From Gammaproteobacteria bacterium (GTDB lineage Bacteria > Pseudomonadota > Gammaproteobacteria > Nitrosococcales > Methylophagaceae), in NCBI GenBank assembly GCA_029248745.1, contig JAQWIT010000020.1, positions 124,001-188,000 of the forward strand: a stretch of 64,000 nt of DNA, in the 5' to 3' direction. This document shows, one piece after another, positions 36,787 to 50,354 of the stretch (its first letter is position 1; the number at the start of each line of letters is the position of its first letter). The notes beneath the pieces were generated by a model. The model did no database searches, was not told the origin of the DNA, and saw only the letters and a program-made list of their open reading frames with translations. The position numbers and the translations under genes were made by a program.

Positions 36787-37131
36787 TTACAGTCCAACCG
36801 CAATATGTTGAATTAAACCATTATAGGTCAAAATATGCTCTCTTCCCTGTCGTGTTTGTTGTTCACCATTTTGTAATACACCTTCAAAGCTAAACTCAAT
36901 TTCAATGACATTTGATTTGAGTTCCTTCAATGACAAAATTTCCCATGACAACAATTGGTATTGTGCATGAAACACCGTTTGCATCTCAATCACTTTGCTC
37001 TGACCAACAAAAAAACCTAATTGCCGAGAATAATAAGTACAGTTATGAGTCAATAAAGTACCAATCTGAGCCATATCTGATTGATTAGAATACTCAAAAT
37101 AAGTTCGCGCAATTTTCCTAACTAATGACAT
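36787..37131 (-). CDS. NTF2-like (SnoaL-type) protein
   Basis: 114 residues. The helix-rich N terminus (VRKIARTYFEYSNQSDMAQI) and strands (CTYYSRQLGFFVGQSKVIEM; NVIEIEFSFEGVLQNG) fit an NTF2-like cone. No signal peptide and no catalytic residues I can assign. Its ATG overlaps the TAA of the SCO gene (TAATG), so translation is coupled to it. Confidence 0.7.
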   Translation of the reverse strand: MSLVRKIARTYFEYSNQSDMAQIGTLLTHNCTYYSRQLGFFVGQSKVIEMQTVFHAQYQLLSWEILSLKELKSNVIEIEFSFEGVLQNGEQQTRQGREHILTYNGLIQHIAVGL

Positions 37132-37736
37132 TAACTTTGCTCTAAAATTAAACGAGATAAATCACTGGCAATACCTTCCGGCGTGTTATTTGGCCTCACC
37201 AATAAACGAGCTGCACCGTGCCGGTCAAATACATAAGTCACAATACTGTGAGAGACATCATAATGACCCTCCTCATTAGCATCACCAAAGCCAACACTCA
37301 CTTTATATTGCTTAGCTAAAGCGGCTAAAACCGCTTCATCCCCAGTCAAACCAATTGTGTCACCGAAACTTTCAGCATACGCCTTCATTTCTGCCACACC
37401 ATCACGTTTTGGATCCACTGTAGCGAATAGAACTTGAACCTGGCCTAACTCAGACTCAGTAAGCTTGGATAACGCACTTTGCATTTGGTGCAAAGCCATT
37501 GGGCAAACATCAGGGCAGTGCGTAAACCCAAAATTTAGTGCTACAATCTGACCTTGGAAATCCTCAGCAGATACTGTTTTATTGTGATTTGCATCCGTTA
37601 ATGTAAAAGACAAATTCGGCATATACCCCGTCATATCATTTGCATGCCAAGGAACTGGTGTTTGGCCACAGGCCGTTAACAATAATAAGCTAAAGGTAAA
37701 AAGGCGATAAAGTCGCAAGTCTCGCATGTGGGACAT
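37131..37736 (-). CDS. SCO1/SenC family copper chaperone lipoprotein
   Basis: 201 residues. Lipoprotein signal LFTFSLLLLTACGQ (Cys at about residue 23), then a thioredoxin fold. The copper-binding Cys pair is FTHCPDVCPMAL, and the distal His is in HYDVSHSIVTYVFD. SCO proteins deliver copper to the CuA site of cytochrome c oxidase subunit II; some act as thiol redox proteins. No oxidase genes are in the window. First gene of a coupled set with an NTF2-like protein and a small unknown protein. Confidence 0.9.
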   Translation of the reverse strand: MSHMRDLRLYRLFTFSLLLLTACGQTPVPWHANDMTGYMPNLSFTLTDANHNKTVSAEDFQGQIVALNFGFTHCPDVCPMALHQMQSALSKLTESELGQVQVLFATVDPKRDGVAEMKAYAESFGDTIGLTGDEAVLAALAKQYKVSVGFGDANEEGHYDVSHSIVTYVFDRHGAARLLVRPNNTPEGIASDLSRLILEQS

Positions 37737-37808
37737 AATTTAACAGACTCCTAATAATTTTTTTCAACAACTAACTATAGTAAATTTTTTGAATAATGCC
37801 CTATATAA

Positions 37809-38225
37809 TTATTCGCCTATGACCGTCAGAATCACTTTCCTGTTATGTCTCTGTGTACGGTGTTCCCACAAATAAAGTCCTTGCCAAATGCCTAAATCAC
37901 ACTGCCCACCGCTCACCGGCATAGTGAGATCAGGGTTAGTTAATACAGTACGAATATGAGCGCTCATATCATCAGGCCCTTCGTCTTGATGCAAAAACAT
38001 CGGATCGCCATCAGGCACAATATGTTGCATATACGTTTCTAAATCCCGGCGTACATTCGGGTCAGCATTTTCACATAACATCAATGAAGCGCTGGTATGC
38101 TGAACAAAAACATGGCATGTACCTATTTTAATACCTGACTCGCCGACAATATTTTGCACTTCTTGCGTTATATTCTGCGTGCTACGTGCTTGGGTATGGA
38201 AAGTAAGTTGTTGTTGAAAGACCAT
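37809..38225 (-). CDS. yjbQ: YjbQ family protein (UPF0047)
   Basis: 138 residues, normal length. Blocks: GTCHVFVQHTSASLMLCENADP, RRDLETYMQHIVPDGDPMFLH, and GQCDLGIWQGLYLWEHR. The family is a conserved small enzyme (secondary thiamine-phosphate synthase activity has been reported) whose main role is unsettled. Overlapping no neighbour; 12 bases downstream of the ybiB-like gene on the same strand. Confidence 0.9.
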   Translation of the reverse strand: MVFQQQLTFHTQARSTQNITQEVQNIVGESGIKIGTCHVFVQHTSASLMLCENADPNVRRDLETYMQHIVPDGDPMFLHQDEGPDDMSAHIRTVLTNPDLTMPVSGGQCDLGIWQGLYLWEHRTQRHNRKVILTVIGE

Positions 38226-38237
38226 ATTTGTTCCTAA

Positions 38238-39284
38238 CTAAAGTGTACGTTCAAAAAAAGCTTTTGCACGACCCGATTGATAAAACTGGCGTACATGATC
38301 GGCCGCACCTTGTTGGCTATTCTGCAACCCACAATGCCAAAGCCCTATGGCAGCACCATAAACCAAGCTATCAAATGCAGGGCCAAATTGACCAGATAAA
38401 GCTTGCAAGCCAATGTCTACTGTTTCAGCGGGTGTCACTTCTTCAATTTGAATTGGTAAAACACCACGTGCTGTCTGTGACAAGCCAAAATTAGCCGGAT
38501 TCAAAACACAAGAACTCGCCTCACCAGACTTTGCCTGAAAAAAATTTGCGGGCTCATGTAATGTCGGTAACACACCGCCCTCGTTCCCACGAATAATCAA
38601 TGCCGATGTAAAACCGACTGCATACGCCATTTCAGCTAACACAGAAGGATAAGCCTTCTGTAAAAAACCGATCTGTATATATGTTTTCGATGAAGGCTTG
38701 ATCGGCATGACCATTTTCTTCAAAGTCGCTAGACTAGGCCGTTTGATCATCCGAGTGCACAAATCTTGCAAAGCAAATAATGCGGGTGTCGCTTGGGCTT
38801 GATCGAGATAGGCCCAGCCAAGCTCAGCATCATTAATTTGATCTCGTGCTTGTACAGTAGATAATTCAACATCTACCCCTGGCGAGCTTAAAACTTGTAA
38901 ATGAGTTACACCAAATTTTGGCCCCATTTCACCAACGCCTTGTGACAAGGTCGGTAAAGCTGATGCTGCTAGTACTGCTGGCAAAAAAGCATGAACAGGA
39001 CAATGTCGATTAAAGCCATTGAACGGATCGGATATCAATAATAGCTGCTCCACATTGGCGCTATATTGTACAAGACCATCTTGTAATGCCTGATTATTAC
39101 CTAAATTTTCATCTTGGGTTTCACGCTTAATTCTGAGCGAAATAAAGAAAATAGCTGCTTGGACAGGGTCAACATCACCTGCTGAAACTTCTGACATTGC
39201 GGCCTTGGCTTCTTCCGAGCTTAAATCTTTACTCAAGTGCGGTCCTGTCGCGACCTTTTTAATGGCTTCAGTCAACGCTGACAT
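38238..39284 (-). CDS. ybiB: YbiB/TrpD2-like glycosyl transferase family protein
   Basis: 348 residues, related to anthranilate phosphoribosyltransferase (TrpD) but divergent. The usual glycine-rich PRPP loop is replaced by ISDPFNGFNRHCPVHAF, and GVGEMGPKFGVTHLQVL and GFTSALIIRGNEGGVLP match the YbiB group. YbiB is a dimeric nucleic-acid-binding protein in the SOS regulon in E. coli, not a tryptophan enzyme. No trp genes nearby, consistent with this. Confidence 0.8.
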   Translation of the reverse strand: MSALTEAIKKVATGPHLSKDLSSEEAKAAMSEVSAGDVDPVQAAIFFISLRIKRETQDENLGNNQALQDGLVQYSANVEQLLLISDPFNGFNRHCPVHAFLPAVLAASALPTLSQGVGEMGPKFGVTHLQVLSSPGVDVELSTVQARDQINDAELGWAYLDQAQATPALFALQDLCTRMIKRPSLATLKKMVMPIKPSSKTYIQIGFLQKAYPSVLAEMAYAVGFTSALIIRGNEGGVLPTLHEPANFFQAKSGEASSCVLNPANFGLSQTARGVLPIQIEEVTPAETVDIGLQALSGQFGPAFDSLVYGAAIGLWHCGLQNSQQGAADHVRQFYQSGRAKAFFERTL

Positions 39285-39310
39285 GGTGCTGCCTTAATTG
39301 TCTCTGCATG

Positions 39311-42214
<2,904 letters not shown>

Positions 42215-42274
42215 TTAAATAAATCTTCCAACTCAGGGATAATAGTAGTCTTTTTATTATACTTTGAGAACGAT

Positions 42275-42664
42275 ATGTCCACCCTACCAAATAAGCAATT
42301 AGACACTTTCGACAACGCACGACCAGACCGTGATTATACCATCCACATCGAGACATCTGAGTTCACATGCCTATGTCCAATGACCGGCCAGCCTGATTTT
42401 GCCACCATTAAAATTGATTACATCCCTCAATTAAAATGTGTGGAATTAAAGTCTTTCAAACTTTACATTTGGACCTATCGTGACCAAGGTGCTTTTCATG
42501 AAGTCGTCACAAATCAAATATTGGATGACCTCGTATCGGCTATCGACCCTAAGTTTATGCGCGTGACCGGCATTTTTAATGTCCGTGGTGGCGTTTATAC
42601 CAATGTTGTTGCTGAACATCGTAAGGCAGGCTGGGTTGCACCAGAGCTCGTTCAACTACCCTAA
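42275..42664 (+). CDS. queF: NADPH-dependent 7-cyano-7-deazaguanine reductase QueF
   Basis: 129 residues, the short unimodular class (YkvM-like). It reduces preQ0 to preQ1 in queuosine synthesis. The catalytic Cys and Asp are in [16 protein letters not shown], and the QueF motif [20 protein letters not shown] is complete. The start is ATG 42275. Divergent from the zipA relic (60 bases between starts). Confidence 0.94.
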   Translation: MSTLPNKQLDTFDNARPDRDYTIHIETSEFTCLCPMTGQPDFATIKIDYIPQLKCVELKSFKLYIWTYRDQGAFHEVVTNQILDDLVSAIDPKFMRVTGIFNVRGGVYTNVVAEHRKAGWVAPELVQLP

Positions 42665-42677
42665 AGCGGTGTTCACG

Positions 42678-42706
42678 TAACAACTGTACGAATTTTACGG
42701 TTGTTA
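42678..42706 (+). other. Perfect 11-base hairpin between queF and cysZ
   Basis: TAACAACTGTA at 42678-42688 pairs with TACGGTTGTTA at 42696-42706 (one G-T pair) around a seven-base loop. It has no T tract, so it is not a standard terminator. It might be a processing site or an attenuating hairpin in the 41 bases before the cysZ start. Confidence 0.4.
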
Positions 42707-42746
42707 AAGAGTCTGATCTCGAAAATAAAACATGGAGCTGATAGGT

Positions 42747-43478
42747 ATGGATAATCTCTTTAAGGGCGCAGGCTATTTGCTAAAAGGCTTTAGCCTAATG
42801 AATCAGCAAGGTATTCGCAGCTTCGCTTACCTACCCATGGCCATCAATATTGCCTTATTCAGCATCGCAATTTGGCTCGGTTATAGTCAATTCGACAGTT
42901 GGTCAAATAGTCTAATGCCAACATGGCTACCCGAATGGCTTCTCAATGGCATCATGTGGATCATCATGCCCATTTTCACGGCCTTAGTCAGTATCATTGT
43001 CTTTTTTAGCTTTTCAATTATCGCTAACTTCCTAGCGTCACCTTTCAATGGCCCTTTAGCGGAAGCCGTAGAGAAAAAACTAACCGGTCAAGCACCACCG
43101 GCGTTAGCCTGGCAGCAAATCATAAAAGATACGCCATCAGTGCTTTGGAATGAGCTAAAAAAAATAAAGTATTTCTTACTTTGGATTATTCCTTTATTTA
43201 TTCTCTCTTTGGTACCTGTCGTTAATATTGCTGCACCCGTACTTTGGTTTTTATTCTCTGGCTGGATGCTAAGCCTCGAATATCATGATTACCCAATGGG
43301 TAACCATCACCTTAAATTCCCAGCACAACGTGACAAACTCAAAACACAACGCGGCATAACACTGGGATTTGGTCTAGCCACTTTGGCCATGATGATGATT
43401 CCAGTCGTAAACTTTATCGTTATTCCAGCTGCTGTCGCAGGTGCAACCGCACTTTATCTAGAAAAAATTAAGCCTTAA
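42747..43478 (+). CDS. cysZ: CysZ sulfate permease / EI24-like membrane protein
   Basis: 243 residues from ATG 42747; GGAG lies 9 bases upstream and the family starts here. Four to six membrane helices. Signatures: [33 protein letters not shown] and the C-terminal [20 protein letters not shown]. CysZ imports sulfate for cysteine synthesis. A start at 42732 is also possible. The 3' end overlaps convergent icd by 11 bases. Confidence 0.88.
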   Translation: MDNLFKGAGYLLKGFSLMNQQGIRSFAYLPMAINIALFSIAIWLGYSQFDSWSNSLMPTWLPEWLLNGIMWIIMPIFTALVSIIVFFSFSIIANFLASPFNGPLAEAVEKKLTGQAPPALAWQQIIKDTPSVLWNELKKIKYFLLWIIPLFILSLVPVVNIAAPVLWFLFSGWMLSLEYHDYPMGNHHLKFPAQRDKLKTQRGITLGFGLATLAMMMIPVVNFIVIPAAVAGATALYLEKIKP

Positions 43479-45696
43479 AGTCAGCCATAATGCCATTCAA
43501 AATCGTGCTCGGTTGCATGATGTTTGACACCACTTCAACATTATCAAAATAGTAACCGGATAAATCAACCGGATCACCTTGTGCATCGTTGAGCTGCTTC
43601 ACGATAGCCATTTCATTAGCTGATAAATCATACGCTAATCTTTGAAACTGTGCCTTAAGATCGGCATTTTGTTCTTGTTCAACCAAAGCCAGTGCCCAAT
43701 ATAAAGCCAAATAAAAATGGCTGCCTCGGTTATCTAACTCGCCGACATGTTCTAACGGAGACTTATTTTGCTCTAAGACACGGCCTGTAGCGGCATCTAA
43801 AGTTTCTGATAACACAAGCGCTTTTTGATTACCCGTTGTTCGACCTAAATGTTCTAACGATGCGGCTAAGGCCAAAAACTCACCTAAGGAATCCCAACGT
43901 AGATGATTTTCTAGAACTAACTGTTCTAAAAGTTTAGGAGCCGTACCGCCGGCACCCGTTTCAAACAAGCCACCCCCGTTCATCAACGGTACAATCGATA
44001 ACATTTTTGCGCTTGTCCCTAATTCTAGAATTGGAAATAAATCCGTTAAATAGTCTCTTAATACATTTCCAGTCACTGAAATCGTATCTAACCCTGCCTT
44101 GATGCGTTCAAGAGAAAAGTCCACCGCATCCTCCGGCGATAAAATACGAATATCTAATCCGTCAGTATCGTGGTCAGCTAAATAACGATTCACTTTCGCA
44201 ATCAGTTCCACATCATGAGCCCTTTGCTCATCGAGCCAAAACACAGCCGGCGTGTCACTTAACTTTGCCCGACTAACAGCTAATTTAACCCAATCTTGAA
44301 TAGGCAAATCTTTAACCTGGCACATCCGCCAAATATCGCCTTTCTCAACAGTATGTTCAATTAAAGTTTGGTCATGACTATCGATAACTCGAACAAGTCC
44401 TGATGTCGATACTTCAAACGTTTTATCATGTGAACCATATTCTTCAGCTTTTTGAGCCATCAAGCCAACATTAGGCACTGTACCCATTGTGACGGGTTCA
44501 AAAGCACCATGGGTTTTACAAAAGTCGATGGTTTTTTGATAAATACCGGCATAACAGCGATCAGGAATAATCGCTTTGGTGTCTTGCTGATGTCCATTTG
44601 CATCCCACATTTGTCCAGATGAACGAATCATAGCAGGCATCGAAGCATCGACAATGACATCAGAAGGCACATGAAGGTTAGTAATACCTTCATCTGAATT
44701 GACCATAGCCAGTGCCGGGCGATCAGCATAAACAGCAGCAATATCGGCTATAATTTCTGCCTGTTTTTCATCATCTAGCGTTTTAATTTTATTATAGATA
44801 TCACCTAAACCATTATTAAGATCAATACCAAGTTCTTCAAATATAGCTTGGTGTTTATCAAGGACAGCTTGATAAAAAACAGCTGTCACATGCCCAAAAA
44901 TAATCGGATCAGAGACTTTCATCATGGTGGCTTTCAAATGCAGAGAAAACAACACACCTTGTTGTTGGGCATCCGCAATTTCATCAGCAATAAATTGTCT
45001 TAACTGACGTGTGCTCATCACCGAGGCATCAATAATCTCACCCACTAGTAAAGGAACAGAGGGTTTCAGTACTGTTACATGACCACTGCTATCAACCAGC
45101 TCAATACGCACCTCAGTCGCTTTATCTAGTGTCAGAGATTGTTCGCTACCAAAAAAGTCACCAGAGGACATACTCGCAACATGCGTTTTGGAATCAGTAG
45201 ACCAATTTCCCATTGAATGAGGATGATGCCTGACGTAATTTTTAACTGCCCGTGGCGCTCTGCGGTCTGAGTTACCTTCTCGCAAAACAGGGTTAACCGC
45301 ACTGCCCTTTACTTTGTCATAACGTGCTTGAATGTCTCGCTGTTCATCCGTTTCTGCCGTTTCTGGATAATCTGGTAATGCATAACCTTTGTCTTGGAGT
45401 TCCTTGATAGCCGCTTTCAACTGAGGAAGTGAAGCACTAATATTGGGTAACTTAATGATATTCGCTTCAGGTTTTAACGCTAAATTCCCAAGCATAGCCA
45501 AACTATCTTCAACACGCTGCTCTGCTGCCAAGTAATCAGGAAACTGAGATAAAATACGCGCCGCTAATGAAATATCACACAATGCAACATCAATATCTGC
45601 CGACGCTGTAAAAGCACTAAGTAAAGGTAATAAAGACCACGTAGCCAAAGCAGGTGATTCATCTGTTTTGGTATACATAATCGTCGAGTGTGTCAT
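43468..45696 (-). CDS. icd: Monomeric NADP-dependent isocitrate dehydrogenase
   Basis: 742 residues, the length of the monomeric (type II) isozyme rather than the 416-residue dimeric one. It converts isocitrate to 2-oxoglutarate in the TCA cycle. Family blocks include [11 protein letters not shown]-like [32 protein letters not shown]-like [60 protein letters not shown] and [16 protein letters not shown]. No lesion. Confidence 0.95.
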   Translation of the reverse strand: MTHSTIMYTKTDESPALATWSLLPLLSAFTASADIDVALCDISLAARILSQFPDYLAAEQRVEDSLAMLGNLALKPEANIIKLPNISASLPQLKAAIKELQDKGYALPDYPETAETDEQRDIQARYDKVKGSAVNPVLREGNSDRRAPRAVKNYVRHHPHSMGNWSTDSKTHVASMSSGDFFGSEQSLTLDKATEVRIELVDSSGHVTVLKPSVPLLVGEIIDASVMSTRQLRQFIADEIADAQQQGVLFSLHLKATMMKVSDPIIFGHVTAVFYQAVLDKHQAIFEELGIDLNNGLGDIYNKIKTLDDEKQAEIIADIAAVYADRPALAMVNSDEGITNLHVPSDVIVDASMPAMIRSSGQMWDANGHQQDTKAIIPDRCYAGIYQKTIDFCKTHGAFEPVTMGTVPNVGLMAQKAEEYGSHDKTFEVSTSGLVRVIDSHDQTLIEHTVEKGDIWRMCQVKDLPIQDWVKLAVSRAKLSDTPAVFWLDEQRAHDVELIAKVNRYLADHDTDGLDIRILSPEDAVDFSLERIKAGLDTISVTGNVLRDYLTDLFPILELGTSAKMLSIVPLMNGGGLFETGAGGTAPKLLEQLVLENHLRWDSLGEFLALAASLEHLGRTTGNQKALVLSETLDAATGRVLEQNKSPLEHVGELDNRGSHFYLALYWALALVEQEQNADLKAQFQRLAYDLSANEMAIVKQLNDAQGDPVDLSGYYFDNVEVVSNIMQPSTILNGIMADFKA

Positions 45697-45737
45697 AAAG
45701 GGTCCTTAAATATTCAAAATCAAAACTGGCGGGAAAA

Positions 45738-46922
45738 CTAACGATATAACGCAGCAATTCGTTCAACAGCCTCTAACAACCGTGATGAATCTCGCGTGTA
45801 AGCAAAACGAATATGCGTATCAGCACCTGTCTCACCAAAGTCATAACCCGGTGTCACAGCTACACCAGCTTCTTCTAGCCAGTATCGGGACAGCGACATA
45901 CTATCAGGCTGTGCCTCATTCAAAAAATGCTGACAATCGGCATAAATATAAAAGGCACCTGCAGGAGAAGCTTTCACATCTAGACCCAATGCGGTTAAAG
46001 CTCGTAATAAGGTCTCTCTTCGTTGCTCGAAAATAACACGCCGCTCCTCTAAAATAGCCAGCGTGTCGGGGTCGAATGCGGCTAAAGCAGCATACTGAGA
46101 TACAGTCGGTGGGGCTATAAATAAGTTTTGAGCCAACCTATCCATCACAGGGATAAAAGCCTCAGGCACAACTAACCAGCCAAGACGCCAACCTGTCATA
46201 CCGAAAAATTTAGAAAAACTATTGATGACAAAAGCCTCGTCATCAATAGCTAAGGCCGTCGTCGTATTGCTATGCCCATAAACAAGGCCATGATAAATCT
46301 CATCAACAACAAAGTAACCACGCTTCGCTTTCACTGCAGCGGATAAAGCCTTTAAATCGTCACAACTTAATACACTACCTGTTGGATTGGCTGGAGAAGC
46401 CAAAAGTGCCATCGCGGTGTCATCATCCCAATATTTATCAATATCCTTGGCTGTCAATTGATAATCAGAGTCAGCGGTCACTGGGACCATCGTAGCCTGC
46501 CCTTCCACAAATCGTGCAAAATGACGATTACAAGGATAACCAGGGTCAGTCAATAAAACAGTTTTATCACGGTCTAACACTGCACCCATCAACAATAATA
46601 ATGCACCTGAAGCACCTGGCGTCACAACGATACGTTCAGGTGATAGTGTTACGCCGTAATGCATTTGATACCAACCAGCAATGGCCTGCCTCAACACAGG
46701 TAAGCCCATTGCCCGCGTGTAATGAGTCTTTCCGTCTTTTAAAGCAGCAATACCGGCTTGTATAATTGGCTCAGGTGTTGAAAAATCTGGCTCGCCTACC
46801 TCAAGATGAATAATATCGCGGCCTTGTGCTTCTAATGCTTTTGCTTGCGCCAAGATGTCCATTACATGAAACGGCAAAATATGCTTTGCGCGCTGACTAA
46901 TCTTTACGTCATCTTCTTGCAT
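45738..46922 (-). CDS. Class I/II pyridoxal-phosphate aminotransferase
   Basis: 394 residues, fold type I. The PLP lysine is in NSFSKFFGMTGWRLGW; the substrate-phosphate and PLP contacts include VTPGASGALLLLMGAV, LASPANPTGSVLS, and FVVDEIYHGLVYG. Resembles AspB-type aspartate or broad-specificity aminotransferases of gammaproteobacteria (MalY/AspC neighbours), exact substrate not assignable. The start overlaps the upstream CbbY-like gene by 14 bases. Confidence 0.88.
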   Translation of the reverse strand: MQEDDVKISQRAKHILPFHVMDILAQAKALEAQGRDIIHLEVGEPDFSTPEPIIQAGIAALKDGKTHYTRAMGLPVLRQAIAGWYQMHYGVTLSPERIVVTPGASGALLLLMGAVLDRDKTVLLTDPGYPCNRHFARFVEGQATMVPVTADSDYQLTAKDIDKYWDDDTAMALLASPANPTGSVLSCDDLKALSAAVKAKRGYFVVDEIYHGLVYGHSNTTTALAIDDEAFVINSFSKFFGMTGWRLGWLVVPEAFIPVMDRLAQNLFIAPPTVSQYAALAAFDPDTLAILEERRVIFEQRRETLLRALTALGLDVKASPAGAFYIYADCQHFLNEAQPDSMSLSRYWLEEAGVAVTPGYDFGETGADTHIRFAYTRDSSRLLEAVERIAALYR

Positions 46923-47676
46923 GAATAATCCTTAAGTCATCAACGGTGACATAACCATTTAAAAGTGGCACCCCTTTAATTTGATCACATGGATGTTCTG
47001 GTTCACCTAGATGCTCAAAAACGGACAAAGCGCCCGTAAAGTCATCTTCTTTCGTGTAATCATTATATGTAACGATCGTTGAAATATCTGCTGCAATGGC
47101 CGCCTTAACACCATTTTCAGAATCCTCAACCACCAAGCCATTTTCAGCCAACAAATTCATTGAATCTAAACAATAGTAGAAAATATCTGGAGCCGGTTTC
47201 TTTTTTAACGCTAGGTCACCTGTCGCGATAACATCAAACCAAGACAAAGCATCTGAGCCCAACATTTCCGTAATCAGAGTATTCACATTCTCTGTCGTAC
47301 TGGCAGTCGCAATTGCCATGCGCAAACCCGCCGCACGAATTTCATCCATTAATCGCGATACCCCCAATCGCAACTTAAGCTTTTTTGAATTCAGTAAAGC
47401 CACATAATGACGTGTTTTCACCTTATATATGTCATAGGCTAATTGTTCGATAGAACCCGCATAAGAAAAACCACTATTAAAAGCGATTAAATAGTAAACA
47501 ATACGCTCCCTACCACCCGATATCGCTAACAGTTTTCCATACAAAACTTCATCCCATACCCAGTTAAAGCCCATTTCTGAAAATGCAAGATTAAAAGCAA
47601 CACGATGACCATCTCGTTCTGTTTCAGCTAAAGTACCATCAACATCAAAGATGACTGCCTTAAATTGATCAGCCAC
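46909..47676 (-). CDS. CbbY-like HAD phosphatase
   Basis: 255 residues. HAD motif I FDVDGTLAETERDGHR, cap region with LLAISGGRERIVYYL, motif II as ATASTTENVNTL, motif III lysines KKKPAPDIFYYCL, motif IV VVEDSENGVKAA. This arrangement matches CbbY, which dephosphorylates the RuBisCO inhibitor xylulose-1,5-bisphosphate in autotrophs, but no Calvin-cycle genes are seen, so a general sugar-phosphate phosphatase is a safer call. Operon with the aminotransferase. Confidence 0.83.
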   Translation of the reverse strand: MADQFKAVIFDVDGTLAETERDGHRVAFNLAFSEMGFNWVWDEVLYGKLLAISGGRERIVYYLIAFNSGFSYAGSIEQLAYDIYKVKTRHYVALLNSKKLKLRLGVSRLMDEIRAAGLRMAIATASTTENVNTLITEMLGSDALSWFDVIATGDLALKKKPAPDIFYYCLDSMNLLAENGLVVEDSENGVKAAIAADISTIVTYNDYTKEDDFTGALSVFEHLGEPEHPCDQIKGVPLLNGYVTVDDLRIIHARR

Positions 47677-47719
47677 ACAGTTTTCCCCATAAAAAATACG
47701 CTAAAATAATAGCAAGTTT

Positions 47720-47748
47720 TTGCACTATAGGCTGTCATCTGGTATAGA
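47720..47748 (+). promoter_or_regulatory. Sigma-70-type promoter upstream of dksA
   Basis: TTGCAC at 47720-47725 and TATAGA at 47743-47748 are separated by 17 bases. The -10 is followed by TGCGGCC, a G+C-rich discriminator of the kind found at promoters that ppGpp and DksA control, so autoregulation is possible. The start codon is 39 bases downstream. Confidence 0.5.
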
Positions 47749-47786
47749 TGCGGCCTTGAATTTGAAAAAATATGAGGTTTCTTTAA

Positions 47787-48209
47787 ATGGATACAGCAGA
47801 GTTAGATGCCAAATTTACCCCGTACAATGAAACATTGGGTGAAGATTATATGAACGACGGACAGGTTTCTCATTTCAGAGTTATCCTCGAAAACTGGCGT
47901 AAACAGTTGATGGAAGAAGTTGATCGTACTGTACATCACATGCAAGATGATGCTGCCAACTTCCCTGATCCAAACGATCGTGCGACACAGGAAGAAGAAT
48001 TCACCTTAGAGTTACGCACGCGAGATCGTGAGCGCAAACTGATTAAAAAGATTGAAGAATCATTAGAAGATTTAGATAAAGGTGACTACGGTTATTGTGA
48101 ATCCTGTGGCACTGATATCGGTGTCCGTCGATTAGAAGCCCGTCCAACAGCCACGCTCTGCATTGATTGTAAAACACTCGCCGAAATTCGTGAGAAAAAC
48201 CGCGTCTAA
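47787..48209 (+). CDS. dksA: RNA polymerase-binding transcription factor DksA
   Basis: 140 residues, with the coiled-coil tip aspartates in [20 protein letters not shown] (DxxDxA equivalents) and the C4 zinc finger [19 protein letters not shown], then LCIDC. It works with ppGpp at RNA polymerase to adjust rRNA and amino-acid promoters. Followed by a strong terminator; a candidate promoter with a GC-rich discriminator lies upstream. Confidence 0.96.
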   Translation: MDTAELDAKFTPYNETLGEDYMNDGQVSHFRVILENWRKQLMEEVDRTVHHMQDDAANFPDPNDRATQEEEFTLELRTRDRERKLIKKIEESLEDLDKGDYGYCESCGTDIGVRRLEARPTATLCIDCKTLAEIREKNRV

Positions 48210-48246
48210 AACCGCAATATAATGATACTCGACCAAATGGTCACAA

Positions 48247-48279
48247 AATGTCTCGATTTATCGGGGCATTTTTGTTTTT
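48247..48279 (+). terminator. Rho-independent terminator of dksA
   Basis: AATGTCTCGA and TCGGGGCATT form a ten-base stem (two G-T pairs) around a TTTA loop, and TTTGTTTTT follows. It separates dksA from acs. Confidence 0.8.
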
Positions 48280-48384
48280 ACTCCTCCAGCTACAGTCCAA
48301 AATTAGATACAACAACATTTTTTGATTTTGGAGAAATCAATTTCAAGTTATACTCAGAAAAAATAGTAATACAGGCCGGGGAAA

Positions 48385-50349
48385 ATGACACAAGACAATA
48401 TTCAATCAACACTTCACGAAGAAAGAACCTTTGCACCCAGTCACGAATTCACAAACAGTTCAGCCCTTTCCACTGACAAACTCGATGAACTGTATACATT
48501 GGCAGAAGAGGACCACAACCTATTCTGGTCACAACAGGCAAACCAAGAAATCGACTGGCATCAGCCTTTCAATACCATTGTTGATGAATCAAACGCTCCT
48601 TTTTATCGTTGGTTTCCTGATGGCCAACTTAATATTTCTCATAATTGCCTAGATCGTCACTTAGCAGAACGTGGAGATAAAACTGCCATCATTTTTGAAG
48701 GTGAGCCCGGCGACACCCAACATATTAGTTACCGGACACTTCATCAACGTGTTTCCATTTTTGCCAATGCTTTAAAGTCACAAGGCATCCAAAAAGGTGA
48801 TCGTGTCATTATTTATATGCCAATGCTTGCAGAATCCGTTATCGCTATGCAAGCCTGCGCACGCATAGGCGCCATACATTCAGTTGTGTTTGGTGGGTTT
48901 TCAGCAGAATCACTTAAAGACCGAATTGAAGATACGGGTGCAAAGCTGGTCATCACTGCGGATGGTGGACACCGTGGTGGAAAAATTGTCGAATTGAAAG
49001 CTACAACGGACGATGCCTTAAACAAAGGTTGCAGCAGTGTTGAAACAGTCATCGTCTTTAAGCGTACAGGTCATATCATTAATATGACATCTGGCCGCGA
49101 TATTTGGTGGTCTGATGCCGAAGCCAATCAACAAACACATTGCGAACCAGAATGGGTAAATGCAGATCATCCTTTATTTTTACTCTATACCTCAGGCTCA
49201 ACAGGTAAACCTAAAGGTATTCAGCATGGCACAGGCGGATACCTTTTAAATGCCATTACAACAATGCGCTGGGTCTTTGATATTCAGGATAATGACGTCT
49301 TCTGGTGCACAGCCGATGTTGGCTGGATTACTGGCCATACCTACGTCGCTTATGGCCCACTTGCCACGGGTGCCACCATACTTATCTATGAAGGTGTTCC
49401 AACTGTCCCTGACGCAGGCCGCTTCTGGGATATTTGCCAACGTCATCAAGCTACTATTTTTTATACTGCGCCAACCGCTATTCGTGCCCTAATGAAAATG
49501 GGAGACGAGATACCCTCCAACTATGATCTCAGTCAATTACGTTTACTAGGAACAGTCGGAGAACCGATTAACCCCGAAGCTTGGATGTGGTATCACAACA
49601 TCATAGGACAGCAACTTTGCCCAATTGTTGACACATGGTGGCAAACTGAAACTGGCGCTCATATGATTGCCCCAGTACCTGCCGCCACCATCACAAAACC
49701 AGGCTCATGTACACGCCCCTTACCTGGTATCGATGCCGCTGTCGTCAATGAACAAGGACAAGAAATCACACAAGCCGACGAAGGCGGCTATCTAGTCATT
49801 CGCCAACCCTGGCCATCCATGATTCAAACCGTTTGGGGTGATGACCAACGCTATAGAGACACCTACTGGCCTTATTTTGATGGCAAGTATTATTTAGCAG
49901 GTGACAGTGCCAGGCGTGATCAAGACGGCTATTTCTGGATTATGGGCCGCATTGATGATGTATTGAATGTTTCAGGTCACCGCTTAGGAACAATGGAAAT
50001 AGAATCAGCCTTAGTCGCACACGAACATGTCGCTGAAGCAGCTGTTGTTGGTCAGCCACATGAAATAAAAGGTGAAGCAATCTTTGCTTATGTCGTTTTA
50101 AAAGGTGAAAGGCCAACAAATGGTATTGATGAGAGGTTAACAGACGAATTGCGACAATGGGTTGGTGAGCAAATTGGTGCCATCGCCAAACCTGATAACA
50201 TTCGCTATGCCGATAATCTACCTAAGACACGCTCAGGCAAAATCATGCGCAGATTGTTACGCACCATCGCAAAGGGTGATGAAATAACACAAGACACCTC
50301 AACATTAGAGAATGAAGGTATCTTGCCCCAGTTACAAGGCAAAGCCTAA
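48385..50349 (+). CDS. acs: Acetyl-CoA synthetase
   Basis: 654 residues, full length. AMP-binding motif [15 protein letters not shown] near residue 270, the acyl-adenylate motifs [17 protein letters not shown] and [20 protein letters not shown], and the acetylatable lysine in [13 protein letters not shown] near the C terminus. It makes acetyl-CoA from acetate and ATP. The start is the ATG at 48385. hslR follows five bases later. Confidence 0.95.
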   Translation: MTQDNIQSTLHEERTFAPSHEFTNSSALSTDKLDELYTLAEEDHNLFWSQQANQEIDWHQPFNTIVDESNAPFYRWFPDGQLNISHNCLDRHLAERGDKTAIIFEGEPGDTQHISYRTLHQRVSIFANALKSQGIQKGDRVIIYMPMLAESVIAMQACARIGAIHSVVFGGFSAESLKDRIEDTGAKLVITADGGHRGGKIVELKATTDDALNKGCSSVETVIVFKRTGHIINMTSGRDIWWSDAEANQQTHCEPEWVNADHPLFLLYTSGSTGKPKGIQHGTGGYLLNAITTMRWVFDIQDNDVFWCTADVGWITGHTYVAYGPLATGATILIYEGVPTVPDAGRFWDICQRHQATIFYTAPTAIRALMKMGDEIPSNYDLSQLRLLGTVGEPINPEAWMWYHNIIGQQLCPIVDTWWQTETGAHMIAPVPAATITKPGSCTRPLPGIDAAVVNEQGQEITQADEGGYLVIRQPWPSMIQTVWGDDQRYRDTYWPYFDGKYYLAGDSARRDQDGYFWIMGRIDDVLNVSGHRLGTMEIESALVAHEHVAEAAVVGQPHEIKGEAIFAYVVLKGERPTNGIDERLTDELRQWVGEQIGAIAKPDNIRYADNLPKTRSGKIMRRLLRTIAKGDEITQDTSTLENEGILPQLQGKA

Positions 50350-50354
50350 TCGAA

